From Korobacter sp963758505 (GTDB taxonomy: Bacteria; Acidobacteriota; Terriglobia; Terriglobales; Acidobacteriaceae): 64,000 nucleotides of DNA. The notes under the pieces are model-generated. The model made no database searches. It had not been told where the DNA came from and saw nothing but the letters and a program-made list of their open reading frames with translations. Positions within the stretch are counted from its first letter, which is position 1, and every line of letters begins with the position of its first letter. Both the position numbers and the translations under genes were made by a program. Shown here one piece after another: positions 26,596 through 35,016 of the stretch. The stretch spans positions 868,001 through 932,000 of the forward strand of contig CAVWVJ010000003.1 in the NCBI GenBank assembly GCA_963758505.1, written 5' to 3'.

Positions 26596-27386
26596 GCGCC
26601 GCTGCCATGGCCAACAGTCATCCCACCGCGATCATCGATCCTTCGGCGAAGGTGCCGTCATCGTGCAAGATCGGCCCCTACTGCGTGATCGGCGCGGATG
26701 TCGAACTGGGAGAGAGCTGCGATCTCATCGCGCACGTCGTGTTACAAGGCCCGACGAAGTTGGGGAGCCATAACAAGATCTATCCCTTTGCCGCCATCGG
26801 CATCGGCCCGCAGGATCTGTCCTACAAAGGCGAGCCCACCCGGCTGGAGATCGGCGACCACAACCAGATCCGCGAGTATGTGACGATCCATCGCGGAACG
26901 GTGAAAGGCGGCGCTCTGACCACGGTCGGCAGCCATTGCCTCATCATGGCCTACGCCCATGTCGCCCACGACTGCCACATCGGAGACCACGTCATTCTGG
27001 CGAACGGAGCGACCCTCGGCGGCCACGTGACGGTCGAAGAGTATGCCTCGATCAGCGCCCTCTGCCCGATCCACCAGTTCGTCACCATCGGCAAGTATTC
27101 CTACGTCGGCGGGGGTACCACCATCACCCAGGATGTGCTTCCGTTCTCGAAGACGAGCGCGGCGCGCGAGGTACACGCGTATGGCGTGAACTCCGTGGGC
27201 TTGCAGCGTAAAGGCTTTTCGCCGGAACGTATCCGGAAGATCCAGCACTTCTTCAAAGTGCTGCTCGCCTCCAAGCTGAATACTTCGCAGGCGCTGGAGA
27301 AGATCCGCTCCGAAGGCGATCTCGGCGAAGATGTCGCCATGCTGGTGGATTTCGTCGCCAGGTCCGAGCGCGGCGTTCTGAAATAG
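26592..27386 (+). CDS. lpxA: UDP-N-acetylglucosamine acyltransferase LpxA
   Basis: 264 residues from ATG 26592. A left-handed beta-helix of hexapeptide repeats (AIIDPSAKV, CKIGPYCVIG, HNKIYPFAAIG) is followed by the catalytic region MAYAHVAHDCHIGDH and the C-terminal helical domain (GLQRKGFSPERIRKIQHFFKVL). It starts lipid A synthesis by acylating UDP-GlcNAc, implying an LPS-containing outer membrane. Confidence 0.96.
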   Translation: MSAAAMANSHPTAIIDPSAKVPSSCKIGPYCVIGADVELGESCDLIAHVVLQGPTKLGSHNKIYPFAAIGIGPQDLSYKGEPTRLEIGDHNQIREYVTIHRGTVKGGALTTVGSHCLIMAYAHVAHDCHIGDHVILANGATLGGHVTVEEYASISALCPIHQFVTIGKYSYVGGGTTITQDVLPFSKTSAAREVHAYGVNSVGLQRKGFSPERIRKIQHFFKVLLASKLNTSQALEKIRSEGDLGEDVAMLVDFVARSERGVLK

Positions 27387-27390
27387 TCCC

Positions 27391-27482
27391 GCGGCCAGCC
27401 CAGATCACCGCTGCGTTCTCCACTCCTCTTTCTTGTCATTGCGAGGAGCGCAGCGACGTGGCAACCTGCTGTTCTGCGGTTT
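27391..27482 (+). repeat. Short family A repeat
   Basis: GCGGCCAGCCC at 27391, TTGTCATTGCGAGGAGCGC, short core AGCGACG, then GGCAACCTGCTGTT. It directly follows the lpxA stop codon. Confidence 0.8.
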
Positions 27483-27498
27483 CAGCCGCTGAACGATC

Positions 27499-28272
27499 TC
27501 ACCCATACTGTTTAACAAAAAAGTACACCGACAGCCCCGCTCCAATCACAATCACGATCATCCGCACCTTGGCCGGGGCGACCTTCTGCGCGAAGTGCGC
27601 CCCGAAGTAGCCTCCAAAAATCGCGCCCACCAGCATGAGGAGCGCCTGCGGCCACCAGATGGCGCGGGCAATGACGAAGGCAATCAGTGCTACCCCGTTG
27701 CAGATCGACGCCAGCATGGTCTTAAAGGCGTTCATGGTGTGAATGCTTTCCATTCCCATGAACGCGAACAGCGCGAGCATCAGAATGCCCGCACCCGCGC
27801 CGAAGAAGCCGATATAAACCGCGATCACGAGTTGCACCAGGGCTGCCGCCGTCGTGACCCGCCCGTTCGTTCCGGTCTGCGTTTCGCGCTCGCGCACCCA
27901 ACGCGAGATGCGCGAACTGAAGCAGAAAATCAGGGTCGCGGAAGCAAGCAGCCAGGGCACCATGTGCAGAAAGGTGAGTTGCGGTGTCTTCAGGAGAACA
28001 ATGGCGCCCACCAGGCTACCCACGATTCCCGTCAGCACCAGGGAAAGAATCTGACGCGGGTTAGCATTGACGAACTCCTTGCGATAGGCGCCCACGCTGG
28101 CGATGGTACCGGGCCATAAGGCGAGGGTATTGGTGGCATTGGCGTTGACCGGAGGCACTCCGGTGAAGAGCAACATTGGAAAGCAAAGAAAGCTGCCGCC
28201 TCCCGCCACGGAGTTGATGGCGCCGCCAACAATGGCAACGCTAAACAAAAGGACTGCATGTACCAGCGTCAT
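27499..28272 (-). CDS. TauE/SafE-family sulfite or anion exporter (UPF0721)
   Basis: 257 residues, seven to eight membrane helices. Begins VAIVGGAINSVAGGGSFLCFPMLLFTGVPPVNANATNTLALWPG, the family signature, with the second half-repeat GFFGAGAGILMLALFAFMGM. These proteins export sulfite, sulfoacetate or similar anions. The substrate here is unknown. Convergent with lpxA. Confidence 0.88.
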   Translation of the reverse strand: MTLVHAVLLFSVAIVGGAINSVAGGGSFLCFPMLLFTGVPPVNANATNTLALWPGTIASVGAYRKEFVNANPRQILSLVLTGIVGSLVGAIVLLKTPQLTFLHMVPWLLASATLIFCFSSRISRWVRERETQTGTNGRVTTAAALVQLVIAVYIGFFGAGAGILMLALFAFMGMESIHTMNAFKTMLASICNGVALIAFVIARAIWWPQALLMLVGAIFGGYFGAHFAQKVAPAKVRMIVIVIGAGLSVYFFVKQYG

Positions 28273-28425
28273 CGGATCCAGTGTAGAAGAACCCTCCCCG
28301 CGCGCGAGTGACGCAGCTCACACCAGGAACGGACACCCGAACGCGCCTACCGGCAGTGTCTAAAAGGGAGAAGGGGACCTGCAAGGTGCGAGCGTTACGC
28401 GCACCGTGGGATAAAATCATCCCCC

Positions 28426-28944
28426 ATGGCAGAGCCCGAACAGGAACGTAGTCTGATGTCCTCCGGCGAACCGGAGGCCCGCAACCGGACGCCGTTCATT
28501 GTTGGCGGTGTCATTGTCCTTATCGTTGTCGCGGCGATCGTTTTCTTTAACCGTCAGAGCAGCTCCAAGCCGGTAGCGGCAGACCCGTACGCCGGCAAGC
28601 TTCAGATCGGCGACATCCAGATGAGCAAGTCGGAAAACTATGTCGGTTCGGCTGTCACCTACATCGACTTCACCATCACCAACACCGGGGACAAGACGGT
28701 TACCGGCGCCAACGTCCTGGCCGAGTTTCACGATGCCCTGAACCAGGTCGTGCAGCGCGAAACGCTCCCCGCGAGCGTGCTCATCCCCAATAATCTTGGC
28801 GGTTATCCTGACTCGACCGATCTCACGCGCGCCCCGCTCGCTCCCGGAAAGAGCCGCACTATCCGCCTCACCTTCGAACACGTTTCGGCTGATTGGAACC
28901 AGAGTCCGCCGGATTTGAAACTGGTGAATCTGCAGTACAAATAG
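28426..28944 (+). CDS. Membrane-anchored DUF2393-like protein
   Basis: 172 residues with a cytoplasmic tail, one membrane helix (PFIVGGVIVLIVVAAIVFF, 24-42) and an extracytoplasmic beta domain (SKSENYVGSAVTYIDFTITNTGDKTVTGANVLAEFHDALNQVV), resembling DUF2393/FxLYD folds. TAAAAT at 28412-28417 ends nine bases before the ATG and no ribosome site is seen. The next gene starts five bases after the stop, so the two form an operon. Confidence 0.7.
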   Translation: MAEPEQERSLMSSGEPEARNRTPFIVGGVIVLIVVAAIVFFNRQSSSKPVAADPYAGKLQIGDIQMSKSENYVGSAVTYIDFTITNTGDKTVTGANVLAEFHDALNQVVQRETLPASVLIPNNLGGYPDSTDLTRAPLAPGKSRTIRLTFEHVSADWNQSPPDLKLVNLQYK

Positions 28945-28948
28945 GCCG

Positions 28949-29773
28949 ATGAAGTCACTCTGGATCGCCCTTCTCCTCTGCTGCCATGCCGCATGGCTCT
29001 ACGCTCAGGCCCAGCCCGACCGGATTCTTGTTCTCACCAAACCGTGGGCGGATTACGTCGATCCTACGTATCCTGAATTCGTCCAGGAACTCGACCTGCA
29101 CACCACTCCCGGCAGTCAGCAGATCACGTGTCTTGTCACCCACACCGCCTTCTGCGGCACGAATTATGTAGATCTGTCGGTTTCGCCGAAGACCTCGTCA
29201 GATGCGGAGGTCCTGGCGCTCCTGCAAAAGGCGAACGTTTGTAGCCTCGACCCGCTCGAAGTTCAACAAGCGTTGGCGAAAGCGAGAATGCGGAGCCTAT
29301 CGAGGGGAGGCGCGGGTTTTACGATTGTCGCCGAGTGTGACGCGCATCCGAAGGTCCTGGAAATCCCCGAGTGGGTGGATATTAACGAGAAGAAACTCGG
29401 ACACGCTTCGAAGCGGGTGGAAGCCTTGTTCGCCTTCGCTCGTTTGTGGACCCAGGCTCACGCAGACAAAGAAAGCAGTTGCCCTGCGGAGTGGAAGCAG
29501 TCAGCAGAGCAGCACGCTCCCGAATTGTTGGACGACTTTCATGCGCTTGCCCTGGAAAAGAGTTCCGCCTATTCCGCGTTGCGCGCGGGAAGAATCGACC
29601 ATCCGCCGGCGGCAGCCTATTCCTTCACGGTCGACATCGACCGCTCACTGCTCGAAAAATTCGTTGAACCGGTGCCTACCATCAGCGGCAAGACGCGGAG
29701 TGTTGCGCTGGACCTGGTGGCAGTGGTGGACGGGGCAACCGGCAAAATCGCAGGGCTGGAGAAGCCCACCTGA
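28949..29773 (+). CDS. Exported protein of unknown function
   Basis: 274 residues with signal peptide MKSLWIALLLCCHAAWLYAQA. Five cysteines in the mature part (TCLVTHTAFCG, NVCSLDP, AECDAHP, SSCPAEW) suggest disulfides. No family recognised. Tightly spaced behind the DUF2393-like gene. The start of selD lies 146 bases downstream of its stop. Confidence 0.7.
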   Translation: MKSLWIALLLCCHAAWLYAQAQPDRILVLTKPWADYVDPTYPEFVQELDLHTTPGSQQITCLVTHTAFCGTNYVDLSVSPKTSSDAEVLALLQKANVCSLDPLEVQQALAKARMRSLSRGGAGFTIVAECDAHPKVLEIPEWVDINEKKLGHASKRVEALFAFARLWTQAHADKESSCPAEWKQSAEQHAPELLDDFHALALEKSSAYSALRAGRIDHPPAAAYSFTVDIDRSLLEKFVEPVPTISGKTRSVALDLVAVVDGATGKIAGLEKPT

Positions 29774-29919
29774 CCCGCGAACAAGGGCTCCTCTTCCTCG
29801 ATGTGAAGAGGGCAGCTTCCGCATGGCAGTTTCGCCCCGACATCCCGACCCGCATCCCCTTTCACGTTCAATTCCAGTGCAAGCCGTAGCCTGCCGCGGT
29901 CACGTGCTACGCTTTCTCT

Positions 29920-30972
29920 ATGTCCGAAGTCACGAAGAAGGTGCGCCTGACCGAAGCGGTCAAGGCGGCGGGTTGAGCGTCCAAGCTTAGTCCGGCGGTG
30001 CTGGACTCGGTGCTTGGGAAATTAGCCCGGCAACAGGACGCGAATGTTCTTGTCGGCTTCGACAAAGCCGACGACGCCGGAGTGTATCTGCTCACCCCCG
30101 AGCTTGCCATGGTGCAGACCGTCGACTTCTTTACCCCCGTCGTCGACGACCCGTACACCTTCGGACAAATCGCCGCCACCAACGCCCTCAGCGATGTCTA
30201 TGCCATGGGCGGACGTCCCGTGAGTGCCCTTGCCATGGTCTGCTTTCCCGACAAGGGCGATCCCGACGTCCTGGAGCAGATCCTCGCTGGCGGACTGTCG
30301 AAGATGATCGAAGCCAGTTGCACCGTCATCGGCGGCCACAGTATCCGTGATGACGAGATCAAGTTCGGCTACGCGGTCACCGGCACGATCCATCCGCAGA
30401 AAATCCTGAAGAACTCCAGCGCCGTCGCCGGAGATGCGCTGCTCTTCACCAAGTCCCTCGGCACGGGCGTCATCTCTACCGCGATCAAAAAAGGAAAAGC
30501 CGAACCCGCCTGGATCGACGCCGCCATCGCATCGATGACCACTTTGAACAAAGCCGCCGCGGAAATGATTGCCGCCGGAGACTACGCCGTCCACGGGATG
30601 ACCGATATCACCGGCTTCGGCATGATCGGCCATGGACGCGAGATGGCGCTGGGCAGCGGCGTCACCTTGCGCATCGACGCTCGCAGTGTCCCGGCTTTGC
30701 CCGGCGCACTCGATTGCATTCGGCGGGGATTCATTCCCGGGGGGTTGACCAACAATCGCGACTTTGCCGAATGCCTGGTGACTTATGACGATTCGGTTCC
30801 CGAGGAGCTACGAACTCTGTTGTTCGATCCCCAGACCGCCGGTGGCTTGCTGATTTCCGTGGCTGACGCGGATGCGCAGCGCTTGCTTGCCGCACTGCGC
30901 GGGGCGGGCGTTCCGGCAGTGCGCATCGGCGATGTCGTGGCCGCAGATAAACCGGGAATTCAGGTGGTGTGA
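29920..30972 (+). CDS. selD: Selenide, water dikinase (SelD), selenocysteine-containing: TGA at 29974-29976 is codon 19
   Basis: Makes selenophosphate from selenide and ATP, the selenium donor for selenocysteine and selenouridine. From ATG 29920 the frame reads VRLTEAVKAAG, then TGA at residue 19, then ASKLSPAVL. SelD enzymes have Cys or Sec exactly there (AG-C/U-xxKL). Downstream are FDKADDAGVYLL, QTVDFFTPVVDDPYTFGQIAATNALSDVYAMGG and GGHSIRDDEIKFGYAVTG, the ATP/Mg sites. With Sec the product is 350 residues, the family length. Starting after the TGA gives 324 residues without the glycine-rich active-site loop. TACGCT (29908-29913) ends seven bases before the ATG, with no Shine-Dalgarno. selA, selB and selC are not in the window. 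Confidence 0.93.
29981..30017 (+). promoter_or_regulatory. Bacterial SECIS element of selD
   Basis: Lower stem CCAAGC (29981-29986)/GCTTGG (30012-30017); upper stem AGTCC (29989-29993)/GGACT (30003-30007); 9-nt apical loop GGCGGTGCT starting with GG; small internal loop TT versus CGGT. The loop begins 17 nt after the TGA. Published bacterial SECIS rules ask for a G among the first two loop bases and a TGA-to-loop distance of about 16-37 nt, and both are met. Confidence 0.85.
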
Positions 30973-31065
30973 GGCCGATCAAGCAGGGTCAGACTTCCCG
31001 CACGGTGCGCCGCGCATCCAAGCAGACCAGGTCTTTTGCGGTCACCCCTCACGGAGCAATCGATT

Positions 31066-32373
31066 TTGAACGTCCGTTCGTGCGCAACTCGTATCGCCCT
31101 TGCGCTGCTGATCCTCACCCTGTTGCTGCCGTCCCAGCTCGACGCCTACTCCGTCTTCACCCACGAGGCGATCATCGATTTTGCCTGGGACGACTCCATC
31201 CGTCCGATGTTGCTGAAGCACTATCCCAAAACAACGGAAGCCCAGTTGAGGGTCGCGCATGCTTATGCCTATGGCGGGTGCGCCATTCAGGACATGGGCT
31301 ATTACCCCTTCGGCAAAACCTTCTTCAGCGATCTCGCCCACTACGTCCGCTCCGGGGATTTTGTCGCCAGCCTCTTTCGCAATGCCAAGGATGTCAACGA
31401 ACTGGCGTTCGCTGCCGGTGCGCTCTCACACTATGTCGGCGATTCGTTCGGACATTCGATCGCCGTGAACCCAGCCACCGCGCTTGCCTTTCCCAAGCTC
31501 GAGCACCGCTACGGAAGCGTTGTCACCTACGAAGAGGACCCTCACGCGCACGTGCGCACCGAGTTCGGATTCGATATCGAGCAGGTCTCCAAGGAGCGCT
31601 TCGCGCCGCACGCTTATCTGGAATCGATTGGCCTGATGGTTCCCCGGCGTCTCCTGGAAAAAGCCTTCTTCGAAACCTACGGGCTCCCGTTGCATGGGAT
31701 GCTCGGGGAAGAGCGTCCCGCGATCCGCAGCTATCGCTCTGCTGTCCGAAGTTTCATCCCGTTTTTCGGACGCGGCGAGGTCGTGCTGCATCGCCATCAG
31801 TTCCTGCCCGATGATCCTAGCCCCGATTTCGAGCTCTACTCGGCAGAGCTGGCCAAGGCCGATTTTCGCAAAAACTGGGCGCACGCCTACGACCGGCCTG
31901 GTTTCCTCGCGCATCTGTCGGCGGCGCTGATCTGGATTCTGCCGAAATTCGGACCTGCCGCGATGCTCGCCATCAAGATTCCCCAGCCCGAGACCCAGCA
32001 GCTCTACCAACGCAGCATGAACGAAACCATGGAGCACTATCGCAAGCACCTCGATGAGCTCACAAATTCGGATATCTCAGTTTTTGCGCTGGCCGACCGA
32101 GATCTCGACACTGGCCAGAAAGTGAAGCCGGGTGCCTACGCCCGTACCGACCGGACCTACGCGAAGCTCGTGCACGAAGTAGTGACACACACGACCATGA
32201 CGATTCCAAGAGGTCTGCGCGAAGATGTGCTTGCCTACTACGCGGATCCGAATGCGCCCATCACGACGAAACGCGACCCGAAGGCGTGGGCACGACTGCA
32301 AAAAGAATTAGCTGAATTCAAGACCATGAAGGCGGGATCGAAGGTGGTGATTCCGCGCGAGGAAGAGCCATGA
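31066..32373 (+). CDS. Exported zinc-dependent phospholipase C-like protein
   Basis: About 435 residues from TTG 31066 (GGAG at 31053-31056). A TTG at 31036 is the alternative. The signal peptide IALALLILTLLLPSQLDAYS is followed by FTHEAIIDFAWDD, YGGCAIQDMGYYPFG and LSHYVGDSFGHSIAVN, giving the His/Asp zinc-ligand spacing of the S1/P1-phospholipase C superfamily (Zn_dep_PLPC). The C-terminal half is unfamiliar. Substrate unknown. It follows selD by 93 bases in the same direction, with no evident functional link. Confidence 0.8.
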   Translation: MNVRSCATRIALALLILTLLLPSQLDAYSVFTHEAIIDFAWDDSIRPMLLKHYPKTTEAQLRVAHAYAYGGCAIQDMGYYPFGKTFFSDLAHYVRSGDFVASLFRNAKDVNELAFAAGALSHYVGDSFGHSIAVNPATALAFPKLEHRYGSVVTYEEDPHAHVRTEFGFDIEQVSKERFAPHAYLESIGLMVPRRLLEKAFFETYGLPLHGMLGEERPAIRSYRSAVRSFIPFFGRGEVVLHRHQFLPDDPSPDFELYSAELAKADFRKNWAHAYDRPGFLAHLSAALIWILPKFGPAAMLAIKIPQPETQQLYQRSMNETMEHYRKHLDELTNSDISVFALADRDLDTGQKVKPGAYARTDRTYAKLVHEVVTHTTMTIPRGLREDVLAYYADPNAPITTKRDPKAWARLQKELAEFKTMKAGSKVVIPREEEP

Positions 32374-32403
32374 TTCAACATGGCAAAAGTTGTTCCCCGC
32401 GGC

Positions 32404-32483
32404 GCGGTCAGCCCGCAATGCTCTCCCTCTCTCTCGTCATTGCGAGGAGGGCGAAAGCCCGACGTGGCAACCTGCTGTTCCTG
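32404..32483 (+). repeat. Short family A repeat, core GGGCGAAAGCCC
   Basis: GCGGTCAGCCC, then CTCGTCATTGCGAGGA, hairpin GGGCGAAAGCCC, CGACGTGGCAACCTGCTGTT. The core pairs but differs in sequence from the cores at 5797 and 27391. Confidence 0.8.
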
Positions 32484-32505
32484 TCCGGGGAACAAAGAAC
32501 CCGGC

Positions 32506-32958
32506 TTACTTTCCCGCCAACTCCCGCTTCACCGCTTCGCTCACCACTTTCCCATCCACACGAACGTCCGCGAACTTCGCCATCACGGCCTTCATGACAT
32601 TCCCCATGTCCTTCATGGTCGGCGAACCCATCTCCGCAATGGTTGCCTTTACGGTCGCGACGATCTGCTCTTCACTCGCGGATTTCGGCATGTAACTTTC
32701 GATCAGTGCGATCTCTTTTTCTTCCCGCGCGGCAAGTTCCATGCGATTGCCCTTGGTGAACTGCTCCACCGAGTCTTTGCGTTGCTTGATCATGGTGCTC
32801 AGCACGGCGAGAACTTCCTTGTCGTCGAGGGGCGCCCGCTTTTCGATCTCGCGATTCTTCACTGCCGCTTTCATCATGCGAAGCGTGGACAGGCGCTCTT
32901 CCGCCCTGGCTTTCATGGCTGCCACCATGTCTTTCTGGATCAGTTCGGTCAGGCTCAT
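32506..32958 (-). CDS. GatB/YqeY-domain protein
   Basis: 150 residues beginning SLTELIQKDMVAAMKARAEERLSTLRMMKAAVKNREIE, the YqeY signature, with LIESYMPKSASEEQIVATVKATIAEMG later. YqeY resembles the tRNA-binding tail of GatB/GatE amidotransferase subunits. Its own role is unproven. Complete and of usual length. Confidence 0.9.
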   Translation of the reverse strand: MSLTELIQKDMVAAMKARAEERLSTLRMMKAAVKNREIEKRAPLDDKEVLAVLSTMIKQRKDSVEQFTKGNRMELAAREEKEIALIESYMPKSASEEQIVATVKATIAEMGSPTMKDMGNVMKAVMAKFADVRVDGKVVSEAVKRELAGK

Positions 32959-33064
32959 GACTGATGATTATAGACAGGCTTCCACGCCGAGCCGAGCATC
33001 TCCGTCCCAGATGGAGTCGCTGAACCTCCCATCTAGAAGCGGTCAGATTATGAGCAGAGATCGG

Positions 33065-33445
33065 CTAGGCTGCTTCCAGCACCGATAAAATGTTGCCCGC
33101 CGGATCCTTGAACCACGCAATGGTCGGCCCATTTCCGCGCGATACGCCTCGCTCATCCGTCTTCAAATTGGGCTCGTTGTAGATTTCGAACTTCACGCCG
33201 CGTTGACTGAGTTGGTCAACCGCTTCTTCTACGCTGTCCACAGGGAAATTCAGGACGGTGAACGTTGCCGGCTGGTGGTTGGGTTTGGGATACATCAGAG
33301 CTTTGGCGCCGCCGGAAAGGGGCACAACCAGGGTGCCCTCCGGGCCGCTGGCAACGTCGAGTCCCAGCGTTTTGCCATAAAACTCCCTGGCTTTCGCGAT
33401 GTCGTTCACCGAAAAGCTGCTGAATGCCTTCTCTGCATTGATCAT
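33065..33445 (-). CDS. VOC-superfamily protein (glyoxalase/dioxygenase fold)
   Basis: 126 residues: KAFSSFSVNDIAKAREFYGKTLGLDVAS at the N-terminus and RGNGPTIAWFKDPAGNILSVLEA at the C-terminus are typical paired beta-alpha-beta-beta-beta units. Metal-ligand positions are not obvious in the first half. No specific substrate can be assigned. Confidence 0.85.
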   Translation of the reverse strand: MINAEKAFSSFSVNDIAKAREFYGKTLGLDVASGPEGTLVVPLSGGAKALMYPKPNHQPATFTVLNFPVDSVEEAVDQLSQRGVKFEIYNEPNLKTDERGVSRGNGPTIAWFKDPAGNILSVLEAA

Positions 33446-33795
33446 GCACGCGCTCCTGGAATGTCGGTCCTTTGAACATTCGATGCGAAATAAGTTTGCC
33501 GGTGGCTAGGATCTGTTCCAATTTCGCGCCCGCGGAGCTCTTGAACCGGATTCGACCTGCGAGCAACCCTTGCTCTCCAAGCTGCAGGGAGAATCGCACG
33601 TCGCTGATTCAGGTATGCACCCTAGATGGAGCCAGGGAATGCCTGGTATGCACCCGCGTAACCTCGTCGTTTATTGCTTCTGCTCCTGCTCCAAGTTATG
33701 ATTCGGCCCACACGGCAGAGAACCTCTTTCGAATTTTCAGCGCTCCACCTCGTGCTCTGCCTGCGCGTAACTTCGACCAGAAGCGATTTGTTTCT
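33446..33795. other. 350-bp gap without a supported gene
   Basis: A minus-strand frame starting at 33599 reads VRFSLQLGEQGLLAGRIRFK and then runs into the VOC gene in another frame. It could be a gene remnant, but no family is recognised. The region is otherwise plain. Confidence 0.4.
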
Positions 33796-35013
33796 ATGGA
33801 AACCGGTACACTCATCATCCTCGCTGTCGGCATTGTTGCAATCGCCCTGGCCTGCGCCGTCATTCCTTACATCAACCTGTGGCGTCGTTATTCCGGATAC
33901 TCCGAGTTGCGTTCGGACGCCCGCGCCATCGGCTATTTCCTCCGCGGCCAGATCTTCCGCGACATGAACGACCTGGTCATTACCGGCAATACGCACGGCT
34001 ACCGCACGACGCTGCGTTTTTCCCAGGACGAGAACACGCCGGGCGTGAATGTGCGCATGGAAGTTCCCGCTACCTTCGACCTGATGGTCGTTCCCAAGGA
34101 CGCGCCTCTTCCCGAAGGCGGCCAGACCATCCGCACGGGGAATGACCTGTTCGATAACAAGTGGGCGGTCCGTACCACGCAACCTACGCAGGCACGGCTC
34201 TTTCTCGCCGGCAACACCGCCATTACCCAGATTCGCAAACTCTGCTGCTCTTCCAGGACTTTTCTCAATCTCGAAAATGGCGCGCTGGAACTGAGCGAAC
34301 TCACCGTTCCGGATTCCGCCGCGCGGCACCTTATCGACCACATGGAATCGATGTCGGTGGTCGGCAGGCAACTGGCATTGATGCCGGGCGCCGGCCAGGT
34401 GAAAATTGAGCATGTCACTCCGCCGCGCCCTACAAACAAAATTCTCGTCGCGGTCATCGTCATCGTTGCCATATGCACGGGGATCAGTGCCCTCGCCAAC
34501 CACGAACACGCGAAAAAAATGAGTGCCGCCATTACCGGAGCCGGTGGCTCCCCCCAGGGCATTCCATCCGACGAAGCTCTGCACATCCCGCGCCTGCAGG
34601 GTTGGCGCCTGGCCGGCAGCCCTGACTTCGATCCCAAGCTCGTCCAATGGCTGCGCTCCGAGAATGGTCATCCCACCGGCCGCATCGAGGGCGACTTCGC
34701 GGGCGGTGGCACGGGCACCGACCACGCCTACCTTCTGATGAATGGCGAAGGAGCTTACCGCCTGGTCGTGCTTCTCGGAAACGAAGTAAAATTCGACGCC
34801 ACTTTCCCCACCGTCGCCCTCGTCGCCAAGGTTCCCAAGACCGCAATTCGCGATATCAAGATCGACACCGGCAGTCCTGCGTCAGGAAATGCGGACGGAA
34901 TTCTCGTAGTAAAAGACAAAGACGATTTGCATTCCGGCTTGGTACTGAGTTTCAATGGTGGTTCGCCCATTACGGCTGTCCCCAAAAACTACAAGTCAAC
35001 CACGCTGGAGTAA
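33796..35013 (+). CDS. Membrane protein of unknown function
   Basis: 405 residues from ATG 33796. An N-terminal helix (TLIILAVGIVAIALACAVIPYINLW) precedes a cytoplasmic-type domain of about 190 residues with FLRGQIFRDMNDLVITGNTHG. A second helix (ILVAVIVIVAICTGISAL) follows, then a Gly-rich beta domain ending in DLHSGLVLSFNGGSPITAVPK. No family recognised. Three bases separate its stop from the aminotransferase start, so it is in the same operon. The frame is open upstream of 33796 but contains no plausible coding sequence. Confidence 0.65.
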   Translation: METGTLIILAVGIVAIALACAVIPYINLWRRYSGYSELRSDARAIGYFLRGQIFRDMNDLVITGNTHGYRTTLRFSQDENTPGVNVRMEVPATFDLMVVPKDAPLPEGGQTIRTGNDLFDNKWAVRTTQPTQARLFLAGNTAITQIRKLCCSSRTFLNLENGALELSELTVPDSAARHLIDHMESMSVVGRQLALMPGAGQVKIEHVTPPRPTNKILVAVIVIVAICTGISALANHEHAKKMSAAITGAGGSPQGIPSDEALHIPRLQGWRLAGSPDFDPKLVQWLRSENGHPTGRIEGDFAGGGTGTDHAYLLMNGEGAYRLVVLLGNEVKFDATFPTVALVAKVPKTAIRDIKIDTGSPASGNADGILVVKDKDDLHSGLVLSFNGGSPITAVPKNYKSTTLE

Positions 35014-35016
35014 GCA

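Noticed and set aside
29974..29976. TGA in selD read as a sequencing error or a true stop
   Set aside because: The frame is intact on both sides, the position is the Cys/Sec active site and the SECIS hairpin is well formed, so a recoded TGA is the better explanation.
33216..33599. A 127-residue minus-strand protein
   Set aside because: Most of it overlaps the VOC gene in another frame. Only 50 residues are unique and unrecognised.
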